Of a stretch of DNA of 64,000 bases, positions 36,561-46,407 are shown piece after piece (the first letter of the stretch is position 1; every line of letters begins with the position of its first letter). A program made the translations under genes and the position numbers. Source of the stretch: Photobacterium proteolyticum (GTDB lineage Bacteria > Pseudomonadota > Gammaproteobacteria > Enterobacterales > Vibrionaceae); NCBI RefSeq assembly GCF_001939735.1, contig NZ_MJIL01000090.1, positions 304,176 through 368,175 on the forward strand, read 5' to 3'. Below the pieces are notes generated by a model. That model had not been told where the DNA came from. It did no database searches and was given only the letters and a program-made list of their open reading frames with translations.

Positions 36561-39218
36561 ATGGTGCTAGAAGGGAAAAAAACATCGTTTGCGCTCACAG
36601 TGATTGCAAGCTCATTATTGATTGGTTGTAACGGCTCAGGTTCGGATTCTAAGCTTGATTCTAAGCCGGGCAATTCAGCGGCGGCATCTGCGATCTCGGG
36701 GGTGGCGCTGGATGGCTATCTGAAAAATGCCAAAGTGTGTTTGGATCTAAACCATAACTTGACGTGTGATGAGAGTGACGGTGACGCGGTATGGACTGAT
36801 AGCCAGGGTGCCTATTCCCTTGCTCGAACTGACGCTGATTTGTCCCAGTACAATGTATTGGTCGAAGCCATTGCCAATAAAACTGTCGACATGGATTTTC
36901 CGCAATCAGCTCTCCAGGAAGGTTTTTCGCTGAGTGCCCCAGCTACTTTGCCAGCTGTTGTAAGCCCGCTAACTACCTTAACCTCGGTGGTCGCAACCCA
37001 GCAAGATGTTGATTTCAAAGCAGCAAGAGACATGCTGGCAACTAGCCTCGGTATCGACAGCCAGCGATTGACTTCAGATTTCCTGGCAGGTGCACATGAA
37101 CAGGACAAACAGCTTCATGCTTTGGCTCAGGGACTGACTTCTTTGATGCAGGAAGCGGAGAAGGCGGCGGCTTCTGACGGTGTGACTCAAAGTGATGCGC
37201 GTTCTGGTTCTCGCATTAAGTTGGCTTTGATTGATTTACCTGCGCTGAAAACAGAAACCGACAAACTGGTGGGTACAGTAAACAATACGCCGGTACATGT
37301 TCAGGAAACGATAAAAGACTTCATTTCCGATATGACAGTGTCACGTGATGATGTGGTTGGTAATACTGTTCAGGTACAGCCACAGGCACCTAAACAAGGC
37401 CAGCTAAACGTAGCTGCGCGTACCTTCGATTGGAATTGGGTAGGTATGCTGACTTCTGCTGCGCAGTATGAATACTCAACCGATGCCGGACAAACCTGGC
37501 AGCCAGTAACGGCCAAGCCGATTCATCTTGGGCTAAATGCCTATGCGGCGGGTGATATTCAGGTTCGTGTCACTGCTAATCTGGCCAAGAACATGAAAGC
37601 GGGCAAGGTGGTTAAAAATACCCAGCCGTTGACTGAATCACAAACCCCTGCAGCTCCAGCTTCTATCTCAGTAAATGATGCAACTAACCAGTTTGACTGG
37701 GATCTGGTAGCAGGTTACAACGATGCTAACAACTACGAATATTCTGTCGATGGCGGAAAAACCTGGCAGACAGCGACACACAAGCCAATCATTGTTGGTG
37801 ATGTTGCGATTGCCGCCGGCGATCTGAAAGTCCGTGTCGCTGCTGATGATTCAGGCGCAGAGTCAAAACCTGCTGGCCGTGAAGTAGCATCGACAAAAGC
37901 ATTTACCACCACGCCAGCACAGCCGGTAAAACCAACCATTACATCGGTGAGTGACGAAACAGACTCTGTCGATTGGGACTATGTCGCGGGCTTCACTCAG
38001 CACGGTTTGTATGAAGCAAGCCTGGATAATGGCAAAACGTGGAACGCAGTAACGGCAAAACCGCTTTCGGTGGGTAACGTCGACATTGATGCTGGTTGGG
38101 TGCAGCTACGTGTTGCGGCAAACTCGACCAACGGCATGCCTGCAGGCGAAGCTGCTCAGGTAACACAGGCGTTCACTGCACAAACAGGCAAGCCTGCAGC
38201 GCCGACTAATCTGCTTATTGATGATACCGCCAATACCATTGACTGGGATTTTGTTACTGGCTATGCAGATACTTCTTCCTATGAAATCTCACTGAAAGGA
38301 AACAGTGCCAACGCAGGTGACTGGACCCCGGCAGGTAACAAGCCTGCATCGGTTGGCGATCTGAACATTGCCAAAGGTGATGTTTGTCTGCGTGTTAAAG
38401 CCAATGTGAAAGATAGTAATGTTGCCGGTATCGCAGCTTGTTCGGATGCGTACTTTACCTCCAAGCCAGAAGCACCGACGGCGCCGGTTATCGATGATAC
38501 CAACAACACATTTGGCTGGACGCTGGTGGCTGGATACCCTCAGTTAACAAGTTATGAAATCAAGGTTGAAACGGCTGACTGGAAAGCTGTTGGTCTAAAT
38601 AACAACCCTTATCAGCTAGCTGATAAAGCGTATGAAGTCGGCAGTATTCAGGTTCGTGTTGGTGCGGATGCAGTAACAGGTCGCGTTGCCGGTGATGTTC
38701 TTGTCAATGATCAGGCGTACACTCAAAGTGCACCAGCTTCAGATTATACGCTGCTAACCGCTGCGGGTGTTGTAACCCAAAACCGTGCCGAAGCGGCTTG
38801 TGCAAGAGCAAAAGACGGTAAGGTGTGGCAGTTGTTTAATACTGCAGATGCTGGACAGCGCTTTAAAATCGGAAAGGACATTTATGCTGAACTTGATTCA
38901 TTCTCTGTTTGTGGATTAACCACATGGAGGATGCCGACAACAGCTGAGCTGCAAGGTTTGTTCTCTGAAAACCCAGAACAACCTGAAGAAAAAATCTTTG
39001 ATGCAAACATTTTTTCGCATATGGATGTTTCAGGAAGCAGTCTGAATAATGATAAGAGCTGTTACTTATCTTCCAATGACAGTACTGCAACTACTGGAAA
39101 TAAGGACTGCCTAGATATATCTAATATTAAGAAGCCTAGAGTGACAGACGTTAAGGATCTTTGCACAATGTTCTGCTTTAGCGAGCCGAAGCCATTGTAT
39201 CGATTCATCGCTCAATAA
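36561..39218 (+). CDS. Large repeat-containing lipoprotein with DUF1566-like C-terminus
   Basis: An 885-residue lipoprotein (lipobox LLIGC, cysteine near residue 23). Residues 40-150 share a domain with the divergent lipoprotein (VCLDLNHNLTCDES; LSAPATLPAVVSPLTTL). From about residue 280 to 730 there are about five tandem units of 85-95 residues with the pattern FDWDxVAGYxxxxxYExSxD then KPIxVGDxxIAAGDxxVRVAA. The last 140 residues contain LTTWRMPTTAEL, a DUF1566/Lcl-type module with cysteines. ATG 36561 is placed eight bases after AGGAAGG. Probably a surface or outer-membrane protein; its partner is unknown. Confidence 0.78.
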   Translation: MVLEGKKTSFALTVIASSLLIGCNGSGSDSKLDSKPGNSAAASAISGVALDGYLKNAKVCLDLNHNLTCDESDGDAVWTDSQGAYSLARTDADLSQYNVLVEAIANKTVDMDFPQSALQEGFSLSAPATLPAVVSPLTTLTSVVATQQDVDFKAARDMLATSLGIDSQRLTSDFLAGAHEQDKQLHALAQGLTSLMQEAEKAAASDGVTQSDARSGSRIKLALIDLPALKTETDKLVGTVNNTPVHVQETIKDFISDMTVSRDDVVGNTVQVQPQAPKQGQLNVAARTFDWNWVGMLTSAAQYEYSTDAGQTWQPVTAKPIHLGLNAYAAGDIQVRVTANLAKNMKAGKVVKNTQPLTESQTPAAPASISVNDATNQFDWDLVAGYNDANNYEYSVDGGKTWQTATHKPIIVGDVAIAAGDLKVRVAADDSGAESKPAGREVASTKAFTTTPAQPVKPTITSVSDETDSVDWDYVAGFTQHGLYEASLDNGKTWNAVTAKPLSVGNVDIDAGWVQLRVAANSTNGMPAGEAAQVTQAFTAQTGKPAAPTNLLIDDTANTIDWDFVTGYADTSSYEISLKGNSANAGDWTPAGNKPASVGDLNIAKGDVCLRVKANVKDSNVAGIAACSDAYFTSKPEAPTAPVIDDTNNTFGWTLVAGYPQLTSYEIKVETADWKAVGLNNNPYQLADKAYEVGSIQVRVGADAVTGRVAGDVLVNDQAYTQSAPASDYTLLTAAGVVTQNRAEAACARAKDGKVWQLFNTADAGQRFKIGKDIYAELDSFSVCGLTTWRMPTTAELQGLFSENPEQPEEKIFDANIFSHMDVSGSSLNNDKSCYLSSNDSTATTGNKDCLDISNIKKPRVTDVKDLCTMFCFSEPKPLYRFIAQ

Positions 39219-39233
39219 TAGTTAAACCCAATG

Positions 39234-39262
39234 CAGCCAGCCTTGGGGCTGGCTGCTTTTTG
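39234..39262 (+). terminator. Terminator after the repeat lipoprotein
   Basis: A perfect 9-bp stem CAGCCAGCC / GGCTGGCTG, loop TTGG, then CTTTTTG. It separates the lipoprotein gene from the Tad locus. Confidence 0.92.
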
Positions 39263-39281
39263 CGTAAAAATGGAAATTAAA

Positions 39282-39467
39282 ATGAAAATTAGAAATAACA
39301 AGAATAAACAGCGTGGTGCTGCTGCGATTGAATACGCTATTTTGGCTGCTGCAATGTCATTAATTATGCTGAACTTTTTAGGTGATGACGGTGATCTGAC
39401 AAAGGCCATTAACGAAACCTACGAGGAAGTGATTAACAGACTCGAGAGCGTTCAGAATAAAGGTTAA
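39282..39467 (+). CDS. flp: Flp-type pilin
   Basis: A 61-residue type IVb prepilin. A basic leader (KIRNNKNKQRG) is followed by the processing site and hydrophobic helix G-AAAIEYAILAAAMSLIMLNF with glutamate at +5 and adjacent tyrosine, the Flp signature. ATG 39282 is chosen because upstream in-frame starts lie within the preceding terminator or give an over-long leader. It is the main subunit of the Tad pilus encoded downstream. Confidence 0.9.
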   Translation: MKIRNNKNKQRGAAAIEYAILAAAMSLIMLNFLGDDGDLTKAINETYEEVINRLESVQNKG

Positions 39468-39514
39468 TTTTCCTTGGTATGGAAATAGTATTTCCAAAAT
39501 AAATAGAATTAATA

Positions 39515-40384
39515 ATGAAAGCAAAACGTTTAGTTTACTTATCTGTATTTATTTCGCTGGCCGGACTGGTTTGGTTATATCTTAACTTATCTCAGCCAAA
39601 AGCTGTGATTGCGGAACCACAAGCCGAGATCAAAACACTTGAGGTACTGGTGACCTCGGTACCGGTAAAAGCCGGTCGCCACTATAGCGCTTCATTGTTT
39701 GAATGGAAAACGGTCAATGAAAGCGAGGTAAGCCATCGTCTCGACTATATCGACAAGGCAATTTTCGATACAGCAAGGCTGACCGAAACGGTCGTGGCGG
39801 GTGATTATCCGGCAGGGCAGATCTTGAGTGTGTCCGACTTTTTGAACCCGGAATCGGGTGGTGTGCTGTCAGTCATGCTGCGCCCTGGCTATCGCGCTGT
39901 ATCGGTGCCGGTTGATCAGGTCACGGCTAATTCAGGCCTTGTTGGGCCGGGTGACTATGTCGATGTCTTGTTGTTGGCCTCGAAAGAGCAGGAACTGCGT
40001 ACTCGCGGCAATGAAACCCAAAGCCTGTATGTAAAAACCATTGCCCAGAATGTCAGGATATTAGCGTTTAATGACGCGGTTCAGGCCGACCGCTATATCG
40101 AAGCGCAGAAAAAATACAAAGGCTTTATTCCGGACAACAGTGCAGTGACGCTGGAAGTTTCACCAGTACAAGCGAATAAAGTCATTTTGGCGAACCAGTT
40201 AGGCACATTGTCAATGGTGCTGCGTAGCCAAAATAACTCGGAAACAGATATTGCCGATATTAAGCAAATTAATATTGATGATATTTTTCCTGACATCAAA
40301 CAGGTTCAACCAGATATTGGGCTGGTGGAGTTTCGTGCCAAAGAAAAGCGCGTCATGAACAATGCAGGAACACAAGATGATTAA
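39515..40384 (+). CDS. cpaB: Tad pilus assembly protein CpaB/RcpC
   Basis: A 289-residue protein with an N-terminal signal-anchor (VYLSVFISLAGLVWLYLNLS) and SAF-domain features (VLVTSVPVKAGRHYSASLFEW, LRPGYRAVSVPVDQV, LVGPGDYVDVLLL). It is a periplasmic component that works with the secretin in Tad pilus export. It overlaps the start of cpaC. Confidence 0.92.
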   Translation: MKAKRLVYLSVFISLAGLVWLYLNLSQPKAVIAEPQAEIKTLEVLVTSVPVKAGRHYSASLFEWKTVNESEVSHRLDYIDKAIFDTARLTETVVAGDYPAGQILSVSDFLNPESGGVLSVMLRPGYRAVSVPVDQVTANSGLVGPGDYVDVLLLASKEQELRTRGNETQSLYVKTIAQNVRILAFNDAVQADRYIEAQKKYKGFIPDNSAVTLEVSPVQANKVILANQLGTLSMVLRSQNNSETDIADIKQINIDDIFPDIKQVQPDIGLVEFRAKEKRVMNNAGTQDD

Positions 40385-41792
40385 TAAAATAATCGGCGGA
40401 TTTATTCTGCTGTGCATGAGTTTTACCCTGCAGGCAAAAGTACTAAATGTGGTATTGGATAAAGCCAAACTGGTTAACTTGCCACATAATGCGAAATCAA
40501 TCTTTATTTCCAGCAACGAAGTGGCTGACTACCAGGCATTAACCAATACCAAGATAATGGTATTTGGTAAAAAGGCCGGAGCGACATCGTTATATGTACT
40601 CGATGCCAACGAAAAGGTTATTTATTCGGCCACTGTGAAAGTTAGCCATAATGTGGTGGAACTAAATGAACTTGTTGCCAAAGAGTTTCCTGATGCACTA
40701 GTGAACGCCGAATCTACAGCTGGAAAGCTATTCCTGAAAGGTCAGGTACCGACGCCGACAATGGCTGAAAAGATTGTTCGTCTTGCAGAAGGCTATGTAT
40801 CGCCTCAGCAAATGACAGTTACTCCGGCAGAAAGTGGGAAAAATCAGCAAAATAGCACTGAAAATTCTGCATCTGCCGAGCAGCCTGTCGCTCAGGAAAA
40901 AGACGAGCTAATCAACCAGCTTGTCGTGACAATGCCGACGCAGGTTAACCTGCGCATTCGCATTGCCGAGGTATCCCGTAAGGTTTCCAACAAGCTGGGA
41001 ATCAAGTGGGGATCGCAAGGCACTGGGCTGGGAGCGGGTACCTTCGCCTTCCTGGATAACTATGGCGGGGTTCCGGGGGGCACAAACCCGGCATCATGGG
41101 CGGATCTGTCTGTTATCGTGGATGCATTGGCGACCAACGGCATGATGTCGGTACTGGCCGAGCCGAACCTGACTGCACTTAGCGGTGAGAGAGCGTCATT
41201 CCTCGTGGGTGGTGAAGTGCCTCTGCCTTTGGTGTATTCCGATAACGCCACGGTGGAATACAAGCCGTTTGGGGTTCGACTGGATTTCAAACCGACGGTA
41301 TTGAGTGCGAATCGAATCAGCCTCCAGGTTGAGCCTGAAGTGAGCACGGTATCTACCGAAACCAATGTCCAAATTGGCGGCCCTCAGGGTAGCTCGTCTT
41401 TCCCGACATTTGTGACACGCAGAGCATCAACAACCATTGAACTGGCTAGCGGGCAAAGTTTTGCATTGGGTGGCCTTCTGCAGTCAAAAGAGATCGAACA
41501 GCTGCAAAAAACGCCTTTCATTGGTGATATTCCAATCCTTGGCAGCCTGTTCCGTTCCAATGAGTTCCAGCGTGAAGAAACCGAGCTGATCATCATCGCC
41601 ACGGCCTATCTGGTACAGCCAACTCGTGCCGATACCTTACCGTTACCGACAGATGGCTTGATCCCATTGAGTGATGTCGAGCGTCTGCTGGGGGCGAAAA
41701 AACCAAAAACTCATTCAGAAACCGATAATGAAACTATTCGCTCTGATAACCGCCAGCCGCGTCTGCTGGGTGATAACGGATTCTATTACTGA
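40377..41792 (+). CDS. cpaC: Tad pilus secretin CpaC/RcpA
   Basis: A 471-residue outer-membrane secretin with a signal peptide (MINKIIGGFILLCMSFTLQA). An N-terminal domain is followed by a BON-like segment and the secretin domain: LRIRIAEVSRKVSNKLGI, ALSGERASFLVGGEVPLPL, GVRLDFKPTVLSANRISLQV and TPFIGDIPILGSLFRS. It forms the outer-membrane pore for the Flp pilus. ATG 40377 has AGGA six bases upstream and overlaps cpaB by eight bases. Confidence 0.94.
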   Translation: MINKIIGGFILLCMSFTLQAKVLNVVLDKAKLVNLPHNAKSIFISSNEVADYQALTNTKIMVFGKKAGATSLYVLDANEKVIYSATVKVSHNVVELNELVAKEFPDALVNAESTAGKLFLKGQVPTPTMAEKIVRLAEGYVSPQQMTVTPAESGKNQQNSTENSASAEQPVAQEKDELINQLVVTMPTQVNLRIRIAEVSRKVSNKLGIKWGSQGTGLGAGTFAFLDNYGGVPGGTNPASWADLSVIVDALATNGMMSVLAEPNLTALSGERASFLVGGEVPLPLVYSDNATVEYKPFGVRLDFKPTVLSANRISLQVEPEVSTVSTETNVQIGGPQGSSSFPTFVTRRASTTIELASGQSFALGGLLQSKEIEQLQKTPFIGDIPILGSLFRSNEFQREETELIIIATAYLVQPTRADTLPLPTDGLIPLSDVERLLGAKKPKTHSETDNETIRSDNRQPRLLGDNGFYY

Positions 41793-41800
41793 GGTAATTT

Positions 41801-42424
41801 ATGCGCATATTTTTGATGCTTTTTATCAGCGTACTGATAAGTGCGTGTGCCGGTGATCCAATCCAGCGCCAGCCAGAAATACAAGTCGAAGTAGTGACTC
41901 ACAAGATGTCGGTTCAACTGCAAGGCAAAACCCTTAGCAGCAAGGATAAAGCAGCGGTGACTGACTTTATCTATCGACTGGGTAACCCATCGGCAATGCG
42001 GGTTCGTATTGATACCCACACCCGCCGAGGTGCCAAGGTTGTGCCGGATTTGAAGGTTCAACTGAAACAACAGGCTGTATATCCGTCTCAGGTCAATGCG
42101 CAATATGCGGCGTTGCCTGCATCGAAAGCGGACTTGACTTTAATTGTCGAGACTTACCGCAGTGTGGCTCAGCGTTGTCAGGCAGGAAAAGCGCCAACTA
42201 CCATTGGCAATAGCTTCAAAAACTCCCCGAATTTTGGCTGTGCCAACGCCAATGCATTGGCGCAAATGGTAGCGAACCCACGTGACCTGATTGTCGGTGA
42301 ATCCCTGGGGGCGACAGAAGGACGTAAAGCGGTATCGACGCTTGATAGCTACTACAACTCCGGCACGTACAAAACAAGTCCGACATCTCCGAAAGATGGC
42401 GTGATGGCAGGGCAGGGTAAGTAA
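41801..42424 (+). CDS. cpaD: Tad pilus lipoprotein CpaD
   Basis: A 207-residue lipoprotein with lipobox LISAC (cysteine at residue 16). The C-terminal NFGCANANALAQMVANPRDL is the CpaD family signature. It helps localise or stabilise the secretin. Preceded by GAGG and closely followed by tadZ. Confidence 0.92.
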   Translation: MRIFLMLFISVLISACAGDPIQRQPEIQVEVVTHKMSVQLQGKTLSSKDKAAVTDFIYRLGNPSAMRVRIDTHTRRGAKVVPDLKVQLKQQAVYPSQVNAQYAALPASKADLTLIVETYRSVAQRCQAGKAPTTIGNSFKNSPNFGCANANALAQMVANPRDLIVGESLGATEGRKAVSTLDSYYNSGTYKTSPTSPKDGVMAGQGK

Positions 42425-42426
42425 TC

Positions 42427-43254
42427 ATGGACATGCAAAATACAACACATACTGGATCAGCTTTTCATCAACAGCAGCGTGGTAAGCGAATAGCGGTTGC
42501 CAGCGCGAAAGGCGGTGCAGGTACGACATCTTTGGTTGCCAATATTGCATGGGGCCTGGCAAAGCGTCCGGATGCGAATGTAGCCTGCGCCGATCTTGAT
42601 TTCATTACCGGTGATCTGGACCTTCAGCTGTCCTTCAAATCCAACAATGCCCTGCTGGAAATGCTGCAATACCCTGAGCGTCTTGAGCCAGTGGTGTATG
42701 AACGTAGCGGCGTGAAGGTTACCGGAAACCTGTCCGCATTTACCGGTTATCAGGCCAAACTGGAGCAGGCATTTTGGCCTGAGCTGAATGAGTTTGAACA
42801 CTTCTCTGCATTTTGTCAGCAGCAGGCTGCGTATTTGGTGTGGGATATTCCTGCATTTTGCTTAAGGGATCAGGTCGGCTTTGGTGCCCTGCGTTCCAGT
42901 GATATTCGAGTTGTCATTGTCGAACCGACACTGGCTTCGATTCGTCGTACCAACCTATTGTTGGCCGAGCTGGACAATACGGCCGGGCAACAAACGTTGC
43001 TTGTTCTGAACCATACCAAGCCTGAATCAGCATCTTTGATCACTGTAGAAGATGTGGCAAAAGCCGTCGGCAGAAAACCTGATGTTGAAATCCCTTACAC
43101 GCCGGATCATATGGTTGCCAGTACAACGCTGGGTCAGTTGGCGATTGCACAGAAAAGCCGTGCGGCGAAGGCTTTGAATCAGCTTGTTGGCCTGATCCAG
43201 GGTGAGCAGGCAGGCAAGCGCTCCGGGTTGTTCGGTTGGCTTAAGGGGGCATAA
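42427..43254 (+). CDS. tadZ: Tad pilus localisation ATPase TadZ/CpaE
   Basis: A 275-residue ParA/MinD-like protein with the deviant Walker A ASAKGGAGTTSLVANIAWGL near residue 25 and ADLDFITGDLDLQLSF. It lacks a clear N-terminal receiver-like domain, so it is a short TadZ. It is expected to set the pole or site of pilus assembly. It overlaps tadA by one base. Confidence 0.9.
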   Translation: MDMQNTTHTGSAFHQQQRGKRIAVASAKGGAGTTSLVANIAWGLAKRPDANVACADLDFITGDLDLQLSFKSNNALLEMLQYPERLEPVVYERSGVKVTGNLSAFTGYQAKLEQAFWPELNEFEHFSAFCQQQAAYLVWDIPAFCLRDQVGFGALRSSDIRVVIVEPTLASIRRTNLLLAELDNTAGQQTLLVLNHTKPESASLITVEDVAKAVGRKPDVEIPYTPDHMVASTTLGQLAIAQKSRAAKALNQLVGLIQGEQAGKRSGLFGWLKGA

Positions 43255-44612
43255 TGTTCGGACGCAAGACGAAGCCCCTTCATCGGGCGCAGCCGGATGA
43301 CATGAGCGGTGTGGCGCAGCAATCGGCTGGAAGCAAGCACCAAAGCTACGACCATAACCATGATCGATTTACTGCGATCCACCAGGAAGTAATGGCGGCT
43401 ATCGAGCCTGCCGTTGTGGTTCAGTTATCGCGAGAGGAGCTGGAAGCCCGTACGTTTGAAGCGGTTGGCGAAATTGTAAAGCGCCTGCAGTTTCCGATTG
43501 GTGACAACGAGCAGCAGCAAATCACACAGCGTCTGGTCGATGAACTGTTGGGGCTGGGGCCTATTCAGTGTCTGATGGATGATCCTGATGTCACCGATAT
43601 TATGGTGAACGGTCATGATGAAGTCTTCATCGAGACACAGGGCAAAGTGAAGCGGGCCAATGTCTCCTTCCGTGACGAGGAGCATGTGCTGAATCTGGCT
43701 CGACGTATCGTGAGCCGGGTTGGCCGCCGTGTGGATGAAACCAATCCGATGGTGGATGCTCGCCTGCCTGACGGTAGCCGTGTGAATGTGTTGATCCCAC
43801 CCTTGGCGCTTGATGGCACCTGCATTTCTATCCGTAAGTTCAGTGATCAGAAGCGTAGTCTGCATCAGCTTACCGAGATGGGGGCGATGTCGTCGGAGAT
43901 GGCAACCTTGCTCGACATCATTGCCCGTACCCGGGTCAATGTGCTGATTTCAGGAGGAACCGGTGCAGGTAAAACAACCTTGCTCAATGCGATGTCGTTT
44001 GGCATTTCGCCGGAAGAGCGAATTATTACGATTGAAGATGCCGCCGAACTGAAACTGCAACAGCCGCACGTGGTGAGAGTAGAAACTCGCCCGGCGAATG
44101 CAGAAGGTACAGCTGCGATCGATCAGCGTAGTTTGCTGCGAAATGCCCTGCGTATGAGACCAGATCGTATCATTTTGGGTGAGGTGCGTGGTGCCGAGGC
44201 GTTTGACATGATGCAGGCGATGAACACCGGCCATGAAGGCTCCATGTGTACCTTGCACGCCAATTCGCCGACAGATGCGCTGATCCGTCTCGAAAATATG
44301 TTGTTGATGGCAGAAGCGCGTTTGCCGTTGTCGGCCATTCGCCGTCAGGTTGCCAGCACGCTGGATGTAGTCATTCAGATCGAGCGAATGCGTGATGGTC
44401 GTCGTCGCGTGGTCAATATTGCTGAAATCGTTGGTCTTGAAGGCGAGCAATACCTTACTCATGACTTGTTCCGCTTCAATTATGAAGATCAGGATGCTCA
44501 GGGGAATCTGCTTGGCCAGTTTGTGTCGGCGAAAACCTTGCCGAGATTTGGCCATAAAGCGCGTTATTACCAGCTTGAAACCCAGCTCAAGCGTGTGATG
44601 GGAGTGCAGTAA
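43254..44612 (+). CDS. tadA: Tad secretion ATPase TadA/CpaF
   Basis: A 452-residue cytoplasmic hexameric ATPase of the GspE/VirB11 group. Walker A is SGGTGAGKTTLLNA (about residues 233-246), Asp box IITIEDAAELKL, Walker B RPDRIILGEVRGAEAFDM, His box TGHEGSMCTLHANS. It powers Flp polymerisation and probably retraction. It shares a base with the neighbours on each side. Confidence 0.95.
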   Translation: MFGRKTKPLHRAQPDDMSGVAQQSAGSKHQSYDHNHDRFTAIHQEVMAAIEPAVVVQLSREELEARTFEAVGEIVKRLQFPIGDNEQQQITQRLVDELLGLGPIQCLMDDPDVTDIMVNGHDEVFIETQGKVKRANVSFRDEEHVLNLARRIVSRVGRRVDETNPMVDARLPDGSRVNVLIPPLALDGTCISIRKFSDQKRSLHQLTEMGAMSSEMATLLDIIARTRVNVLISGGTGAGKTTLLNAMSFGISPEERIITIEDAAELKLQQPHVVRVETRPANAEGTAAIDQRSLLRNALRMRPDRIILGEVRGAEAFDMMQAMNTGHEGSMCTLHANSPTDALIRLENMLLMAEARLPLSAIRRQVASTLDVVIQIERMRDGRRRVVNIAEIVGLEGEQYLTHDLFRFNYEDQDAQGNLLGQFVSAKTLPRFGHKARYYQLETQLKRVMGVQ

Positions 44613-45541
44613 TGCAGAGCCTGATCCTGATGCTGATTCTTGCTGCTGTTTTTTCGCTAAGTAGCTTAAAGGCACTGCAATTGCTGCGTAGCCGCCGACA
44701 GGTTAAGCGCCGTCTTGAATTGGTGACGGTCAATGCAGCACAGAGCCGTGAAAAGAAGGCGCTGTTTGATTGGGAGCAAGGTACTGGCCCGCTTCTGACT
44801 CGCTGGTATCGCGTACAGTCCCGAATCGATGCCTTGTTTGGTCGCAAGGGCAAACTATGGTTGTTGCTCGGCCTGGTTACTCTTGCTCTGGCGGTATGGT
44901 TTGCCGGTACTTTTTTACCCTTGGTTGTTCGTGCAGTAAGTACCGCTGGGGCTGTCGTAGTTGCGGCCTTGGCATCGTACTGGGTGATGCGGATCCGTCA
45001 GCGGAAAGAGTTCGAAGAAGCCTTTCCACAGGTACTGGGACAAATTTCCCGCGCCGTCGCTGCCGGTATTTCGGTGCCCCAGGCTATTGCTCAGGTTGCT
45101 GATTATCAGAAGGGAATGTTGGGCCATGAATTTGTGTTGATTCGCGATCAGCTGGAAATTGGTATCAGCCTGAAACAGGCACTTCGGGAAGCCAGCTACC
45201 GCCTGCCGTACTCTGGTTTTCACTTTTTCGTGGTGGCTTTGGTGCTCAACGAAGAAAACGGTGGCCAGCTACGTGAGGTGCTTCATGGCCTTAGTCGTAC
45301 CTTGCACGACAACGTTGCCATCAAGATGAAAATCAAGAGCCTGACGGCAGAGCCAAGAATGACTGCGATGATTTTGGCTTCTCTGCCGGTATTGCTGATC
45401 AGCATTATGTTTTTCAAAAATCCAACCGCTTTTCTTAACCTGACTAATACCGATACCGGGCAGTTCGTGCTGGCCTATGTGGTCGGCAGCATGGCGTTGG
45501 GGCTGGGAATTATTCATATGCTAACCAAGGTGAGGTCCTGA
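44612..45541 (+). CDS. tadB: Tad inner-membrane platform protein TadB
   Basis: A 309-residue GspF-like membrane protein. Helices lie at the N-terminus (LILMLILAAVFSLSSLKALQ), around residues 85-125 and at the C-terminus. The T2SF domain is marked by FPQVLGQISRAVAAGISVPQ and LNEENGGQLREVLHGLSRTL. It forms the membrane platform with TadC. Confidence 0.93.
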   Translation: MQSLILMLILAAVFSLSSLKALQLLRSRRQVKRRLELVTVNAAQSREKKALFDWEQGTGPLLTRWYRVQSRIDALFGRKGKLWLLLGLVTLALAVWFAGTFLPLVVRAVSTAGAVVVAALASYWVMRIRQRKEFEEAFPQVLGQISRAVAAGISVPQAIAQVADYQKGMLGHEFVLIRDQLEIGISLKQALREASYRLPYSGFHFFVVALVLNEENGGQLREVLHGLSRTLHDNVAIKMKIKSLTAEPRMTAMILASLPVLLISIMFFKNPTAFLNLTNTDTGQFVLAYVVGSMALGLGIIHMLTKVRS

Positions 45542-46407
45542 TGTCTGTCTCTCTATGGATAGCTGTGGCCTTGTTGGTCACAGGTGGTTGCATGGCTTTG
45601 TTGTTCAATGCCAGAGCTCAGCGTCGTGATCGCGTGGTTGAGCGACTGGGGTTGGTTTCTCATCATTTCCGTCTGGCCCGGCACCATTCATTACCCGGTT
45701 TGCCAACGTTTTCGGTGAGCCGTGATGTAAAGGTACTCCTTGGTAAAGCGGGTTTTCATTCGCCGCAGGCTGCCAGTTGGTTCGTTGTTGTCAAGCTGTT
45801 TGTCATGGCGTCGAGCATGATGGTCTGGTTGGCCTATATCGACTTTGAGCTAGGCAGTATCCAACTGGCTAAAGGCCTTGTGTTTGCAATTGCCAGCGGT
45901 CTGTTGGTTGAGCAGTGGTTGAAGTGGCGGGCTCATGAAGTGAGTCAGCGGATCGCCCATGCTGTGCCTGATGCGCTTGATCTGATGGTGGTCTGTGTTG
46001 AGTCAGGGCTGACGCTGGAAGCGATCTTCGGCCGGGTTGGCAAGGGAATGGCGCAGGTGGCACCTGAGCTATCACGTGAATGGCTGATCACCGAGGCTGA
46101 ACTGCGGGTACTGGACTCGCGTCTGGAGGCACTTGAAAACTTAACCAAAAGAACCGGCATTGTCGAAATTGAAAATATTGTGATTGCCCTGTCACAGGCA
46201 GAAAAGTACGGCAGCCCGATTGCATCGACCATGCGCCTGATTGCCGCTGACAGCCGTCAGTATCAATATCTGAAGCTTGAAGAACGTGTCGGAAAAATCC
46301 CGGCCAAAATGTCGATGCCGGTTGTGGTGCTGATCATGCTGCCGGTTGTGGTGCTGATTGTTGCGCCGACTATTATTGCGCTACTTGAGAGTCTGGGGAC
46401 ACTATGA
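45541..46407 (+). CDS. tadC: Tad inner-membrane platform protein TadC
   Basis: A 288-residue GspF-like protein, partner of TadB. The T2SF domain contains VPDALDLMVVCVESGLTLEA, VEIENIVIALSQAEKYGSP and a C-terminal helix MSMPVVVLIMLPVVVLIVAP. It starts directly at the end of tadB and overlaps tadD by four bases. Confidence 0.93.
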   Translation: MSVSLWIAVALLVTGGCMALLFNARAQRRDRVVERLGLVSHHFRLARHHSLPGLPTFSVSRDVKVLLGKAGFHSPQAASWFVVVKLFVMASSMMVWLAYIDFELGSIQLAKGLVFAIASGLLVEQWLKWRAHEVSQRIAHAVPDALDLMVVCVESGLTLEAIFGRVGKGMAQVAPELSREWLITEAELRVLDSRLEALENLTKRTGIVEIENIVIALSQAEKYGSPIASTMRLIAADSRQYQYLKLEERVGKIPAKMSMPVVVLIMLPVVVLIVAPTIIALLESLGTL

